DNA of 64,000 nt from Thomasclavelia sp. (GTDB lineage Bacteria > Bacillota_I > Bacilli_A > Erysipelotrichales > Coprobacillaceae), in NCBI GenBank assembly GCA_028749475.1, contig JAQVWN010000006.1, positions 28,221 through 92,220 of the forward strand, given 5' to 3'. Each line of letters begins with the position of its first letter. Within the stretch, counting starts at the first letter, position 1. The notes beneath the pieces are model-generated. The model ran no database searches and had not been told where the DNA came from. It saw only the letters and a program-made list of their open reading frames with translations. The position numbers were made by a program, and so were the translations under genes. Below are positions 57,002 through 64,000 of this stretch, piece after piece.

Positions 57002-58582
57002 ATGAATAATTTACTTACAAGAAAAGTCATTAGCATACTAGGATTAGTAACTGGTATTGTTGGTGCAGTGTTTTGGTTTATCTGCAAAGATAGTGCGGCT
57101 ATACTTAGCAGTGTTTCATTATTTATTGCTTTATATTATGTGCTAGCGGCGTTAGGTCTTGTGCTAGCTGTTACAAGTATCATTTATTATGTGAAATGTT
57201 CGAAAAACACTTTCATATTAATGGAAGGGGTTGTTGGAATAGTAATTGATGTATTATTAATACTTGGTTATTCAGCAATTAAATTATTCCAAGCTTATTC
57301 TAGTGGGAATTGGAGTTCAATGTTAACATCTTCATATTCATCAGCAACACAAGCTGCAACAATGCTTGGATATGCAGCACTAGTAGGACTTGGACTACTT
57401 ATTTATTCAATTGTTGTGTTATTAATGTGTAATGGGGTAATTAAAGTTGTATTACCACCTGAAATGCCTTTTAACCCAAATCAAATGAATAATGGATTTA
57501 ATCAACCTGTAAATCCAAATACATTTAATGGTAATCAACCAACTGGTACTCAAACTAGTCAAAACGCCTATAATCCAGTAGCAACTAGTACTCAATCAGG
57601 ACAAAACATTAATGCTCAAGCAGGAACTAATCAACCTGCGGATAATACATATAATGCAAATCCAGCATCAAATATGAATCCAGGTAATACATATAATGCA
57701 AATCCAGCACCAAATATGAATCAAGGTAATACATATAATGCTGGTAATCAATATAATGCTACTCAAACAAATCCACAAATGAATCAAGTGCCATTTGGTA
57801 CTAAAGTAAAGAATTTTATTGCTACAACAGCTGGTAAAATTACAATAGGTGTTGTTTGTGTTTGTTTAGTTGGTGGTCTTGCATATTATTTTATTAATAA
57901 AAATGATACTACCACAGTAGATTTATTTGATGGTGCAAAAATTGTTTGTACCGGTAGTGAAGGTCGTGCAACTATTCGTGTTAGTAAATCAGATTTAAAT
58001 TATGATAAGGACAATGAAGATGTTTATTCATTTGTGAGTGAAGTATATTACACAGTTGATTATGATAGAAGTACTATTAAAAATGGTGATAAGGTTACTG
58101 TAACTGCTCACTATACTGATTCTTCAGCTGATCGATATAATATCTCAGTTAAAAGTAAAACAAAAGAGTTTACTGTCAAAGGGCTTGTTTCAAAATACGC
58201 TAATGCTAAAAAAGTTCCAAGTGCTGTCTTAAAGAAAGCTCAAGATAAAATAAAAGTAAAAGTTAATAATACCTATACAAATTCTTCATATGCTAGCTAT
58301 ACAATTGAAATGGGAGATTGTTACTTTGCAAAAGCTGATAATTCATATTCTAGAGATGAAATCGCTTGTTTAGTGAAAATAAATGAAAACACTACTTATA
58401 GTGGAAGTAAAACATATTATATAATTGGATATTGCATTGGAATTGATTCTGAAATGGACAGTACATATGCTAGTTATACGGCTATTTATGATGATAGTTC
58501 TAATAAAATAAGTGATCCAACTGTAGCTACTCAAAAATTACAAGAAAAATATGAAGATTATAAATTAACTAAATTTGAATAA
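57002..58582 (+). CDS. Multi-pass membrane protein with Asn/Gln-rich repeats and an extracellular domain
   Basis: The ATG at 57002 after AAGGAGGGG opens a 526-residue protein. Four membrane helices occupy about residues 8-150. A long low-complexity linker (about 160-265) is rich in Asn, Gln, Pro and Thr and carries a NTYNANPAPNMNQG repeat. A fifth helix (about 282-300) leads to a C-terminal domain (about 308-526) with two beta-rich parts, including IKNGDKVTVTAHY, a motif seen in other Firmicute surface proteins. The function is unknown to me. Helix count suggests the C-terminal domain is outside. TATAAT at 56977-56982 is the likely -10. Confidence 0.7.
   Translation: MNNLLTRKVISILGLVTGIVGAVFWFICKDSAAILSSVSLFIALYYVLAALGLVLAVTSIIYYVKCSKNTFILMEGVVGIVIDVLLILGYSAIKLFQAYSSGNWSSMLTSSYSSATQAATMLGYAALVGLGLLIYSIVVLLMCNGVIKVVLPPEMPFNPNQMNNGFNQPVNPNTFNGNQPTGTQTSQNAYNPVATSTQSGQNINAQAGTNQPADNTYNANPASNMNPGNTYNANPAPNMNQGNTYNAGNQYNATQTNPQMNQVPFGTKVKNFIATTAGKITIGVVCVCLVGGLAYYFINKNDTTTVDLFDGAKIVCTGSEGRATIRVSKSDLNYDKDNEDVYSFVSEVYYTVDYDRSTIKNGDKVTVTAHYTDSSADRYNISVKSKTKEFTVKGLVSKYANAKKVPSAVLKKAQDKIKVKVNNTYTNSSYASYTIEMGDCYFAKADNSYSRDEIACLVKINENTTYSGSKTYYIIGYCIGIDSEMDSTYASYTAIYDDSSNKISDPTVATQKLQEKYEDYKLTKFE
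57641..57742 (+). repeat. 42-base in-frame tandem repeat
   Basis: About 2.4 copies of a 42-base unit start at 57641, 57683 and 57725, encoding the 14-residue N-T-Y-N-A-N-P-A-P-N-M-N-Q-G unit of the membrane protein's linker. Copy number probably varies between strains. Confidence 0.85.
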
Positions 58583-58587
58583 AACTA

Positions 58588-58623
58588 AAAGATTAATTCT
58601 TAATTTAAGAATTAGTCTTTTTT
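58588..58623 (+). terminator. Terminator after the membrane protein gene
   Basis: AAAGATTAATTCTT pairs with AAGAATTAGTCTTT (one G-U) around AATTT, then T residues. Confidence 0.82.
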
Positions 58624-58688
58624 GTTTACAATCTTTTTTTATTTATTTTATATATGAAAGCAGTTACAATAGTAAAAGGAGGTTAAAA

Positions 58689-59987
58689 ATGGCTAATTTT
58701 AAATTTTCATTATTAATGCTAAGAAGGAATATAAAAGACACTATCTTTTATGAACTTACATTAATAATAGGTGTATTTATAACATTTATATTTATTAACT
58801 TAATGAATCATCCTTATATTAAAGATCAATCTATTATTACTTCTGGAGTTACTTGGTCCCAAGTATCAATCCCCATGGATATGGTCTTAACTATGGGAGT
58901 TGTAGTATTTTGTTGTTCAATGATATTCTTTGCAAATAATTTTTATATGAAAAAGAAAGAACCAGAAATTGCGATTATGACATTATCTGGCAATTCTCCT
59001 TTTGATTGTATTATGTATATCGTTTACCAAATACTTACTTTACTTCTAGTAGCCTGTGTAATTGCCATTACTTTAGGATATATAATTGCTCCTTTTATTA
59101 ATCAATATTTTCTAGATATTCTAGGAGTGACTAAGAATGTAAACTATGTTGCTAGTGGAACAATAGGTGGAACAGTTACTATTTTACTATTTGTAGTAGT
59201 GTTACTTACTGCTCTTGGAGGAGGATATATCTATCGTAATGATATAGCTAGTCTTTTATCAAGAAATACAAGTATGGAACTTAGTTCTACAGCTACTATG
59301 AAAATGAGATATATTGTCTATATCTTTATTTATCTTTTTGGAATTGTTATGTTCTTTATGCAAGATCACTTTGCAGCAGCTTATATTATTCCGACTTTAG
59401 TCGGTGTTTTTGGAATAGCAGGAATAGTCAAGAAGTGTTTTATGTTGTTAATAACATTACTTAAAAAGAAATTCTTAATAACTAAAAAGTATGCTTTGAT
59501 AGCAATGAGTAATCTAACTCATACTGTTAGTAGATGCTCTACTTTATTTGTAATTCTAACATTGGTTTCAACTTGCATGATAAGCGTAATTGCTGGCAAC
59601 AAACAAACACCAAAGCTTTTCTATATGGGAATAATTGGCTATAGCGTAATCATTGTTATGATGGTAATTTCGATTGTGTATAAAGTGTCAATCGAAGCTA
59701 GTTCAAGAACTGAAATCTATAATAATTTATGGCAAATTGGATATACTAAAAAACAATTACGTAAAATAGTTAGAATGGAATTATTTGGCTTTTATTCAAT
59801 GCTTTTATTATTACCAATTGTGTATATTGGATTAATTGTAATATTATTTGTTTATTATGGAGATATTAGTTTAGGTATAGGAGTATTTATGATTTTGGCA
59901 TACTGCTTACCAGTTATTATAGGTGGAAGTTTAAGTGTTTTAAATGTTGATAAAATAGTTGTAAAACCAATTAAGGAGATAAGATAA
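58689..59987 (+). CDS. FtsX-like ABC transporter permease
   Basis: The ATG at 58689 follows AAAGGAGG. The 432-residue product begins KFSLLMLRRNIKDTIFYEL and has about ten predicted membrane helices, with no large extracellular domain. Its ATPase partner follows after one base. The pair belongs to the broad MacB/BceAB-type group that uses ATP to drive mechanical work or peptide handling, not typical solute import. Permeases of this length are shorter than BceB (about 640), so the exact type is uncertain. An upstream in-frame TTG/ATG at 58575 is not the start. Confidence 0.8.
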   Translation: MANFKFSLLMLRRNIKDTIFYELTLIIGVFITFIFINLMNHPYIKDQSIITSGVTWSQVSIPMDMVLTMGVVVFCCSMIFFANNFYMKKKEPEIAIMTLSGNSPFDCIMYIVYQILTLLLVACVIAITLGYIIAPFINQYFLDILGVTKNVNYVASGTIGGTVTILLFVVVLLTALGGGYIYRNDIASLLSRNTSMELSSTATMKMRYIVYIFIYLFGIVMFFMQDHFAAAYIIPTLVGVFGIAGIVKKCFMLLITLLKKKFLITKKYALIAMSNLTHTVSRCSTLFVILTLVSTCMISVIAGNKQTPKLFYMGIIGYSVIIVMMVISIVYKVSIEASSRTEIYNNLWQIGYTKKQLRKIVRMELFGFYSMLLLLPIVYIGLIVILFVYYGDISLGIGVFMILAYCLPVIIGGSLSVLNVDKIVVKPIKEIR

Positions 59988-59988
59988 G

Positions 59989-60762
59989 ATGGAAGAAAGT
60001 AAATATGTAATTGATGCTAGAAACATTGTGAAGGTTTATGGAATTGAAACTGGTAATGCGTTTAAAGCATTAAAAAATATTGATTTGAAAGTTGAAAAAG
60101 GAGAATTCGTATGTGTTATGGGTCCTAGTGGAGCAGGTAAATCTACATTAATTAATAATATCTCTACTATTGATACTCCAACATCTGGATTCCTTTATAT
60201 TGATGGTAAAGAAGTATCAACATTATCTGCATCTCAAATTGGAAAATTTAGATATGAAAAATTAGGATTTATTTTTCAATCTTTTAACTTACTTTACACT
60301 CTTACAATTTTTGAAAACATCGCAGTACCTTTAACCTTAGCTAATGAATCAAAAGAAGAAATAACTAAAAGAGTAAATGAAGTAGCTAAAAGACTAAACA
60401 TTGAAAGTATTTTAACTAAGTTTCCAAGCGAATGCTCTGGAGGACAAATTCAAAGAGCAGGTGTAGCTAGAGGACTTGTTACGCATCCTAAACTAATCAT
60501 TGCTGATGAACCAACAGGTAACTTAGATTCTAAAAACTCTCATGAAATATTAACTATTTTTAAAGAACTAAATGAACAAGATGGAATCTCAATTGTCTTA
60601 GTAACACATGATCCTCAAATTGCTTCATATTCATCTAAATTATTATATATAAGAGATGGAATTATTGATCAAACAATAGAAAGAAAAGATTTAACTCAAA
60701 AAGAATATTTCTATAAAATTGTCGATATTAATTCATCAGAATCTCAAGAATTATTTGAATAA
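59989..60762 (+). CDS. ABC transporter ATP-binding protein (MacB/BceA type)
   Basis: This 257-residue ATPase has the Walker A GPSGAGKST (about residue 45), Q-loop FIFQSFNLL (about 96), signature CSGGQIQRAGVAR (about 147), and ADEPTGNLD Walker B (about 173). These are typical of the LolD/MacB/BceA branch. A C-terminal extension of about 30 residues follows the ABC core. It is cotranslated with the upstream FtsX-like permease. A terminator overlaps its stop. Confidence 0.92.
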   Translation: MEESKYVIDARNIVKVYGIETGNAFKALKNIDLKVEKGEFVCVMGPSGAGKSTLINNISTIDTPTSGFLYIDGKEVSTLSASQIGKFRYEKLGFIFQSFNLLYTLTIFENIAVPLTLANESKEEITKRVNEVAKRLNIESILTKFPSECSGGQIQRAGVARGLVTHPKLIIADEPTGNLDSKNSHEILTIFKELNEQDGISIVLVTHDPQIASYSSKLLYIRDGIIDQTIERKDLTQKEYFYKIVDINSSESQELFE

Positions 60763-60783
60763 AGTCCCTATCGGGACTTTTTT
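60761..60783 (+). terminator. Terminator of the first ABC operon
   Basis: AAAGTCCC pairs with GGGACTTT around TATC, followed by T residues. Confidence 0.88.
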
Positions 60784-60811
60784 AAATTAAAAGAACTAGT
60801 AAACTAGTTCT
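60784..60811 (-). terminator. Terminator of the phosphodiesterase gene
   Basis: On the minus strand AGAACTAG pairs with CTAGTTCT around TTTA, then a T-rich tract. Confidence 0.8.
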
Positions 60812-61346
60812 ATTTAAACAATCTAGAAAAGAAAGAACCTTTCTTTTCTTTATTCTCTTTAGTAAAGGGATCACACATTTCTCCAGTGGAAGCATCATAA
60901 AATGTTACATTTTTAGACTGAGTATCAAAGATGGCATAAGTTGGTTTACGATATTTTCCTCTTGGAAAAGATAAAGAACCAGGATTGATAAAGATTATAT
61001 CATCTATTATTTCATAGGTAGGTCGATGAGTATGACCAAATAAAACAACATCTTTATTATTATCTTTAGCATAATCAAGTAAGTTATCTAAAGTAAAATC
61101 AACATCATATAAATGTCCATGAGTTACATAGAAATTTAAATGATCTATCTCAAGATTTAATTCAATAGGTATTTGATGACCATCGTTGTTACCTCTAACA
61201 TTATAAAAAGAAGTCATTCCTAAACCTTCAAAAGGCATATAGATATCTCCACAATGAATATAATAGTTACACTTTTGTTGGTGGAGTATTTCTAATAGAT
61301 CATGTTTATTTAAAAAATGGCTGTCCGAAAGAATCATTACTTTCAT
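60810..61346 (-). CDS. YfcE/MJ0936 family metallophosphodiesterase
   Basis: This 178-residue calcineurin-like phosphoesterase has all five metal motifs: ILSDSH at the start, HCGDIY (about residue 31), VRGNNDG (about 49), THGHLYDVD (about 75) and FGHTHRP (about 103). YfcE-like enzymes hydrolyse phosphodiesters in vitro, and the natural substrate is usually unknown. An AAGGATAGTG site precedes the ATG. It sits on the opposite strand between two ABC operons. Confidence 0.9.
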   Translation of the reverse strand: MKVMILSDSHFLNKHDLLEILHQQKCNYYIHCGDIYMPFEGLGMTSFYNVRGNNDGHQIPIELNLEIDHLNFYVTHGHLYDVDFTLDNLLDYAKDNNKDVVLFGHTHRPTYEIIDDIIFINPGSLSFPRGKYRKPTYAIFDTQSKNVTFYDASTGEMCDPFTKENKEKKGSFFSRLFK

Positions 61347-61404
61347 ATTATCACTATCCTTTTATGATATAATATTAACATATAAAGAAGGAGAATTATA
61401 TCTT

Positions 61405-62106
61405 ATGAGTTTTATAGATTTTAAAAATGTTAAAAAGATTTATAAAGTTGGAGATATTGAAATACCAGCCTGTAATGGTGTTGATTTTAGTGTGGAAAAA
61501 GGCGAATTTGTAGTAATCGTCGGTCCTAGTGGAGCTGGTAAAACAACTATTCTAAACCTACTTGGAGGAATGGATAATGCCACAAGTGGTATTATTAATG
61601 TTGATGGTAAAAATATCGCTAATTATGATGAAAAACAATTAACCCTTTACCGAAGAGATGATATCGGTTTTGTGTTTCAATTTTATAATCTTGTTCAAAA
61701 CTTAACAGCCAAAGAAAATGTTGAACTAGCTTCTCAAATATCAAAGCATCCTTTAGATGCTGATGATATTTTAAAGCGCGTTGAACTTTCTAATCGTAAA
61801 GATAATTTTCCGGCTCAACTTTCTGGAGGAGAGCAACAAAGGGTAGCTATTGCTAGAGCTATTGCTAAAAATCCCAAATTATTATTATGTGATGAACCAA
61901 CTGGAGCCTTAGATTATCAAACTGGTAAAGCTATTTTAGCTTTACTAAGGGATATGTGTGATCAATATAATATGACAGTTATTGTAATAACTCATAATAG
62001 TGCTTTAGCACCAATGGCTAATCGAGTTATTCATTTAAAAAATGGAAAAGTAGATTCAATTAATATTAATGAAAAGGTAGAAGATATAGCTAATATCGAA
62101 TGGTAA
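61405..62106 (+). CDS. ABC transporter ATP-binding protein (LolD/MacB type)
   Basis: This 233-residue ATPase has Walker [10 protein letters not shown] (about residue 41), Q-loop FVFQFYNLV (about 90), signature [14 protein letters not shown] (about 139) and Walker [10 protein letters not shown] (about 160). It pairs with the large FtsX-like permease that starts two bases after its stop. AAGGAG precedes the ATG. Confidence 0.93.
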   Translation: MSFIDFKNVKKIYKVGDIEIPACNGVDFSVEKGEFVVIVGPSGAGKTTILNLLGGMDNATSGIINVDGKNIANYDEKQLTLYRRDDIGFVFQFYNLVQNLTAKENVELASQISKHPLDADDILKRVELSNRKDNFPAQLSGGEQQRVAIARAIAKNPKLLLCDEPTGALDYQTGKAILALLRDMCDQYNMTVIVITHNSALAPMANRVIHLKNGKVDSININEKVEDIANIEW

Positions 62107-62107
62107 T

Positions 62108-63892
62108 ATGAAAAAGAAAGCCTATGTTAAAAACCAAATAAGAAATATTTTTAAAACCAAGGCTCGATTTTTTTCTATTTTTATTATTGTCTGTCTTGGG
62201 GCAGGTTGCTTTGCTGGACTTAGAAGTTCGCCTAGTATTATGCGTAAATCAGCTGATAGTTACCTAAATGAATATGGATATAATGATATTCAATATATTG
62301 GGACACTGGCCTTTAATGATTCTAATATTAAAGATATTGAAAGTATTAAAGGTGTAAAAGAAGTAGATTATGGAAATCGTTTTGATGCTACAGTTTCTTA
62401 TAAAAAGAAAAATATTAGTGGGGAACCTACGGCTGTAGTATTTACTTCTGATTTTAAAACCAATGTAAATAAACCAAACATTCAATCAGGAAGAATACCT
62501 AAAACTGATGATGAGTGTTTATTAGATCATCATTATGCTATGATGCATGATTTAAATATTGGCGATAACATCAATGTCAAAAGTAGTTATGGGAAAAAGA
62601 CCTTTAAAGTAGTTGGACTTAGTGATGATGTAAGATATTATGTAAAATTTGATCGAGGAACAAGTTCTATTGGTGATGGAAGTTGTGCTTTATTTGTTCT
62701 AATTAAAAATACAGGTAATGAATCTTTAGCTTTACCATCAAGTTTATATGATTTAAAGTCAGATAAGATTTTATATAATAATGTACGAGTCGTTTTAGAT
62801 AATCCAAGTAACTATAATATCTTCTCTAAAGAATATGAGAAATATGTTGCTAGTATTAATAAGAAGATAAAAAAGAAACTTAAAAATAGTTATAGTAATG
62901 ATTATTCGACTTTAACAAATCAGGCAAATGAAAAGATTGATGAAGCCACAAGTAAATATCAAAAAGGATATGATGATTATAATAATGGTTTAAATCAATA
63001 TAATGAAGGAATTAATACTTATAATACTAATTTAAAATTATATCAAGATGGTCTCAAAAAATACCAAGAAGGATATAATACTTATACTAAAAATGAAGCA
63101 ATCTATAATAGTAGTCTCACAAAATATCAAGAAGGTTTAACTGCTTATAATAATTCTTTAACTAGTTATAATCAATTATTAGAAGCTTTATCTTTTATTG
63201 ATAACTATACTAGTAGTTATCAAACAGCTAAAACTAATTTACCATCTTTAGAAGCTGCTTATAATTTGAATCCTTCACCAACTCTTTTAAATCAAATAAA
63301 TCAATTAAAGCAATTAATTAATTCTTATGAAACTATCGAAAATCAACTAATTAATCAAGCTGGTAGCATTAGTAATGCTAGAGTTTTAGCCTCAACTACT
63401 AAAACTTCGTTAGATGATGCTAAAAAAACTTTGGAGGAAAATAGTAGTAAATTATCTCTTGCCAAAGAACAATTGGATAAGGCTAGCCTTACATTAAGCT
63501 CTACTAAAAAGACCCTAGAAGATTCAAGTGTTCAACTAGCCAATGCTAGGACTACTTTGAATTCTACCAAAGAACAATTAGCTAATGCTAAAAGTTCCTT
63601 AGATGATGCTAATACTCAAATTCAAGAAGCTAAAAGTGAAATTAAAGATATTCCAAAAGGGAAAATAATCTCTTTAACTTCTAAACAAGATTCATCAATC
63701 ATATCATTTGATATGAATGCTGATTCAATAGATTCTTTAAGCATCTTATTTCCAACTATCTTTTTTCTAGTTGCGGCTTTAGTCAGTATGACAACTATGA
63801 CTAGGATGGTTGAAGAATATCGGTTACAAAGTGGAACGCTTAGATCTCTTGGCTACTCTAAAAAAGATGTTATTAGTGCAGATGTAAAATAA
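62108..63892 (+). pseudogene. FtsX-like ABC permease with large extracellular coiled coil, truncated at its C-terminus
   Basis: The 594 residues comprise a first membrane helix (about 18-40), an extracellular MacB-like part (about 45-270), a long coiled coil of Tyr/Asn/Gln and Ser/Leu heptads (about 275-510) and a single further helix (about 548-568) ending in the cytosolic LRSLGYSKKDVIS coupling segment. In this family that segment is followed by more FtsX helices, and often a second FtsX unit, all of which are missing. The frame ends in a stop four codons later, exactly where an IS-like sequence begins. I read it as a permease cut by an insertion. Its ATPase gene upstream is intact. Confidence 0.75.
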
Positions 63893-63944
63893 AAGTAGAC
63901 ACACAAAAAAGATGAAATATCTTTAAAGTGTTTCTACTTTTTAT
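63891..63944 (+). terminator. Hairpin at the insertion sequence end
   Basis: AAAAGTAG (63891-63898) pairs with CTACTTTT (63934-63941), ACAC with GTGT, and an inner AAAGAT/ATCTTT caps the stem, with T residues after. Insertion sequences often carry such a hairpin near their ends to shield the transposase from outside transcription or translation. Confidence 0.55.
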
Positions 63945-63971
63945 TATGCTTAAATTAAGGAGATGATTAAT

Positions 63972-64000
63972 GTGATTATAGGAAGACCAAAAGGTGGAAA
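63972..64000 (+). CDS. Transposase OrfA-like start (3'-truncated by the window)
   Basis: A GTG after AAGGAG opens a frame reading M-I-I-G-R-P-K-G-G-K to the window edge. GRPKGG/GRPKGS is a common N-terminus of IS3-family helix-turn-helix OrfA proteins. Only nine whole codons are visible. Confidence 0.45.

Larger units (their letters stand above)
63883..64000 (+). mobile_element. Left end of an IS3-family-like insertion sequence (partial)
   Basis: From the TG at 63883 the sequence no longer continues the permease. A TGTAAAATAAAAGTAGACAC stretch could be the left terminal repeat, as IS3-family ends begin with TG. It is followed by a hairpin and then a ribosome site and the start of a transposase-like frame at 63972. 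The element runs off the window, so the right end and target duplication cannot be checked. Confidence 0.55.

Noticed and set aside
57641..57742. CRISPR-like direct repeats
   Set aside because: The repeats are contiguous with no spacers, in frame with a protein, and there are no cas genes.
58575..58688. N-terminal extension of the FtsX-like permease
   Set aside because: The added residues cross a terminator hairpin and are not family-like; the ATG at 58689 has an AAAGGAGG site.

Overview
The window is A+T-rich Gram-positive-type chromosomal DNA using the standard code (TGA ends genes, TGG encodes Trp). HPr kinase, RNA polymerase delta, two CIRCE operators, an L20-type leader and Bacillus-like gene orders (uvrB/uvrA/hprK/lgt; tsaC-rpiB-glyA-upp-atp; DUF1934 near argS-rpoE) point to a low-GC Firmicute. 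The secreted ChW-repeat proteins, corrinoid chemistry and phospho-beta-glucosidases suggest an anaerobic, possibly gut-dwelling Erysipelotrichia/Bacilli-like organism. The genus cannot be told. I saw no rRNA, tRNA or CRISPR array.

Region 1 (1-5.3 kb) is about corrinoids. It holds the end of a corrinoid reactivation ATPase, a DUF1638 protein, an MtaA-like Zn methyltransferase and a GntR regulator. A B12 riboswitch with its own terminator then controls three overlapping genes: a secreted alpha/alpha-barrel protein, a DUF4430 protein and a CbrT-like ECF S-component. The first two resemble the two domains of animal intrinsic factor/transcobalamin split over two genes, which suggests a surface B12-capture system feeding an ECF transporter. 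This is the most interesting feature of the window.

Region 2 (5.3-17 kb) carries an M18 aminopeptidase, a HAD phosphatase, an S41 protease and a uvrB-cca-uvrA-hprK-lgt operon. Region 3 (17-28 kb) is a cell-surface block: an amidase and a glucosaminidase with ChW repeats, an AraC regulator with a folded leader, an esterase with two tandem catalytic modules, and a polysaccharide deacetylase. Region 4 (28-38 kb) is tsaC-rpiB-glyA-upp followed by a complete F-type ATP synthase whose c subunit carries a two-carboxylate Na+ signature. A CIRCE-controlled Hsp20 gene follows.

Region 5 (38.6-51 kb) mixes a YczE membrane protein, a nitroreductase, VanZ, two phospho-beta-glucosidases (GH1 and GH4), an ABC-F protein, an aconitase-NAD isocitrate dehydrogenase-GntR operon with a likely operator, an HD phosphohydrolase and a lipoprotein. 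Region 6 (50.8-57 kb) is DUF1934-cls-argS-rpoE and infC-rpmI-rplT (AUU start), followed by two unexplained structured RNA regions around a 63-residue orphan protein.

Region 7 (57-64 kb) has a repeat-containing membrane protein and two ABC/FtsX systems flanking a YfcE-like phosphodiesterase. The last permease is cut short by what looks like the left end of an IS3-family element running off the window.
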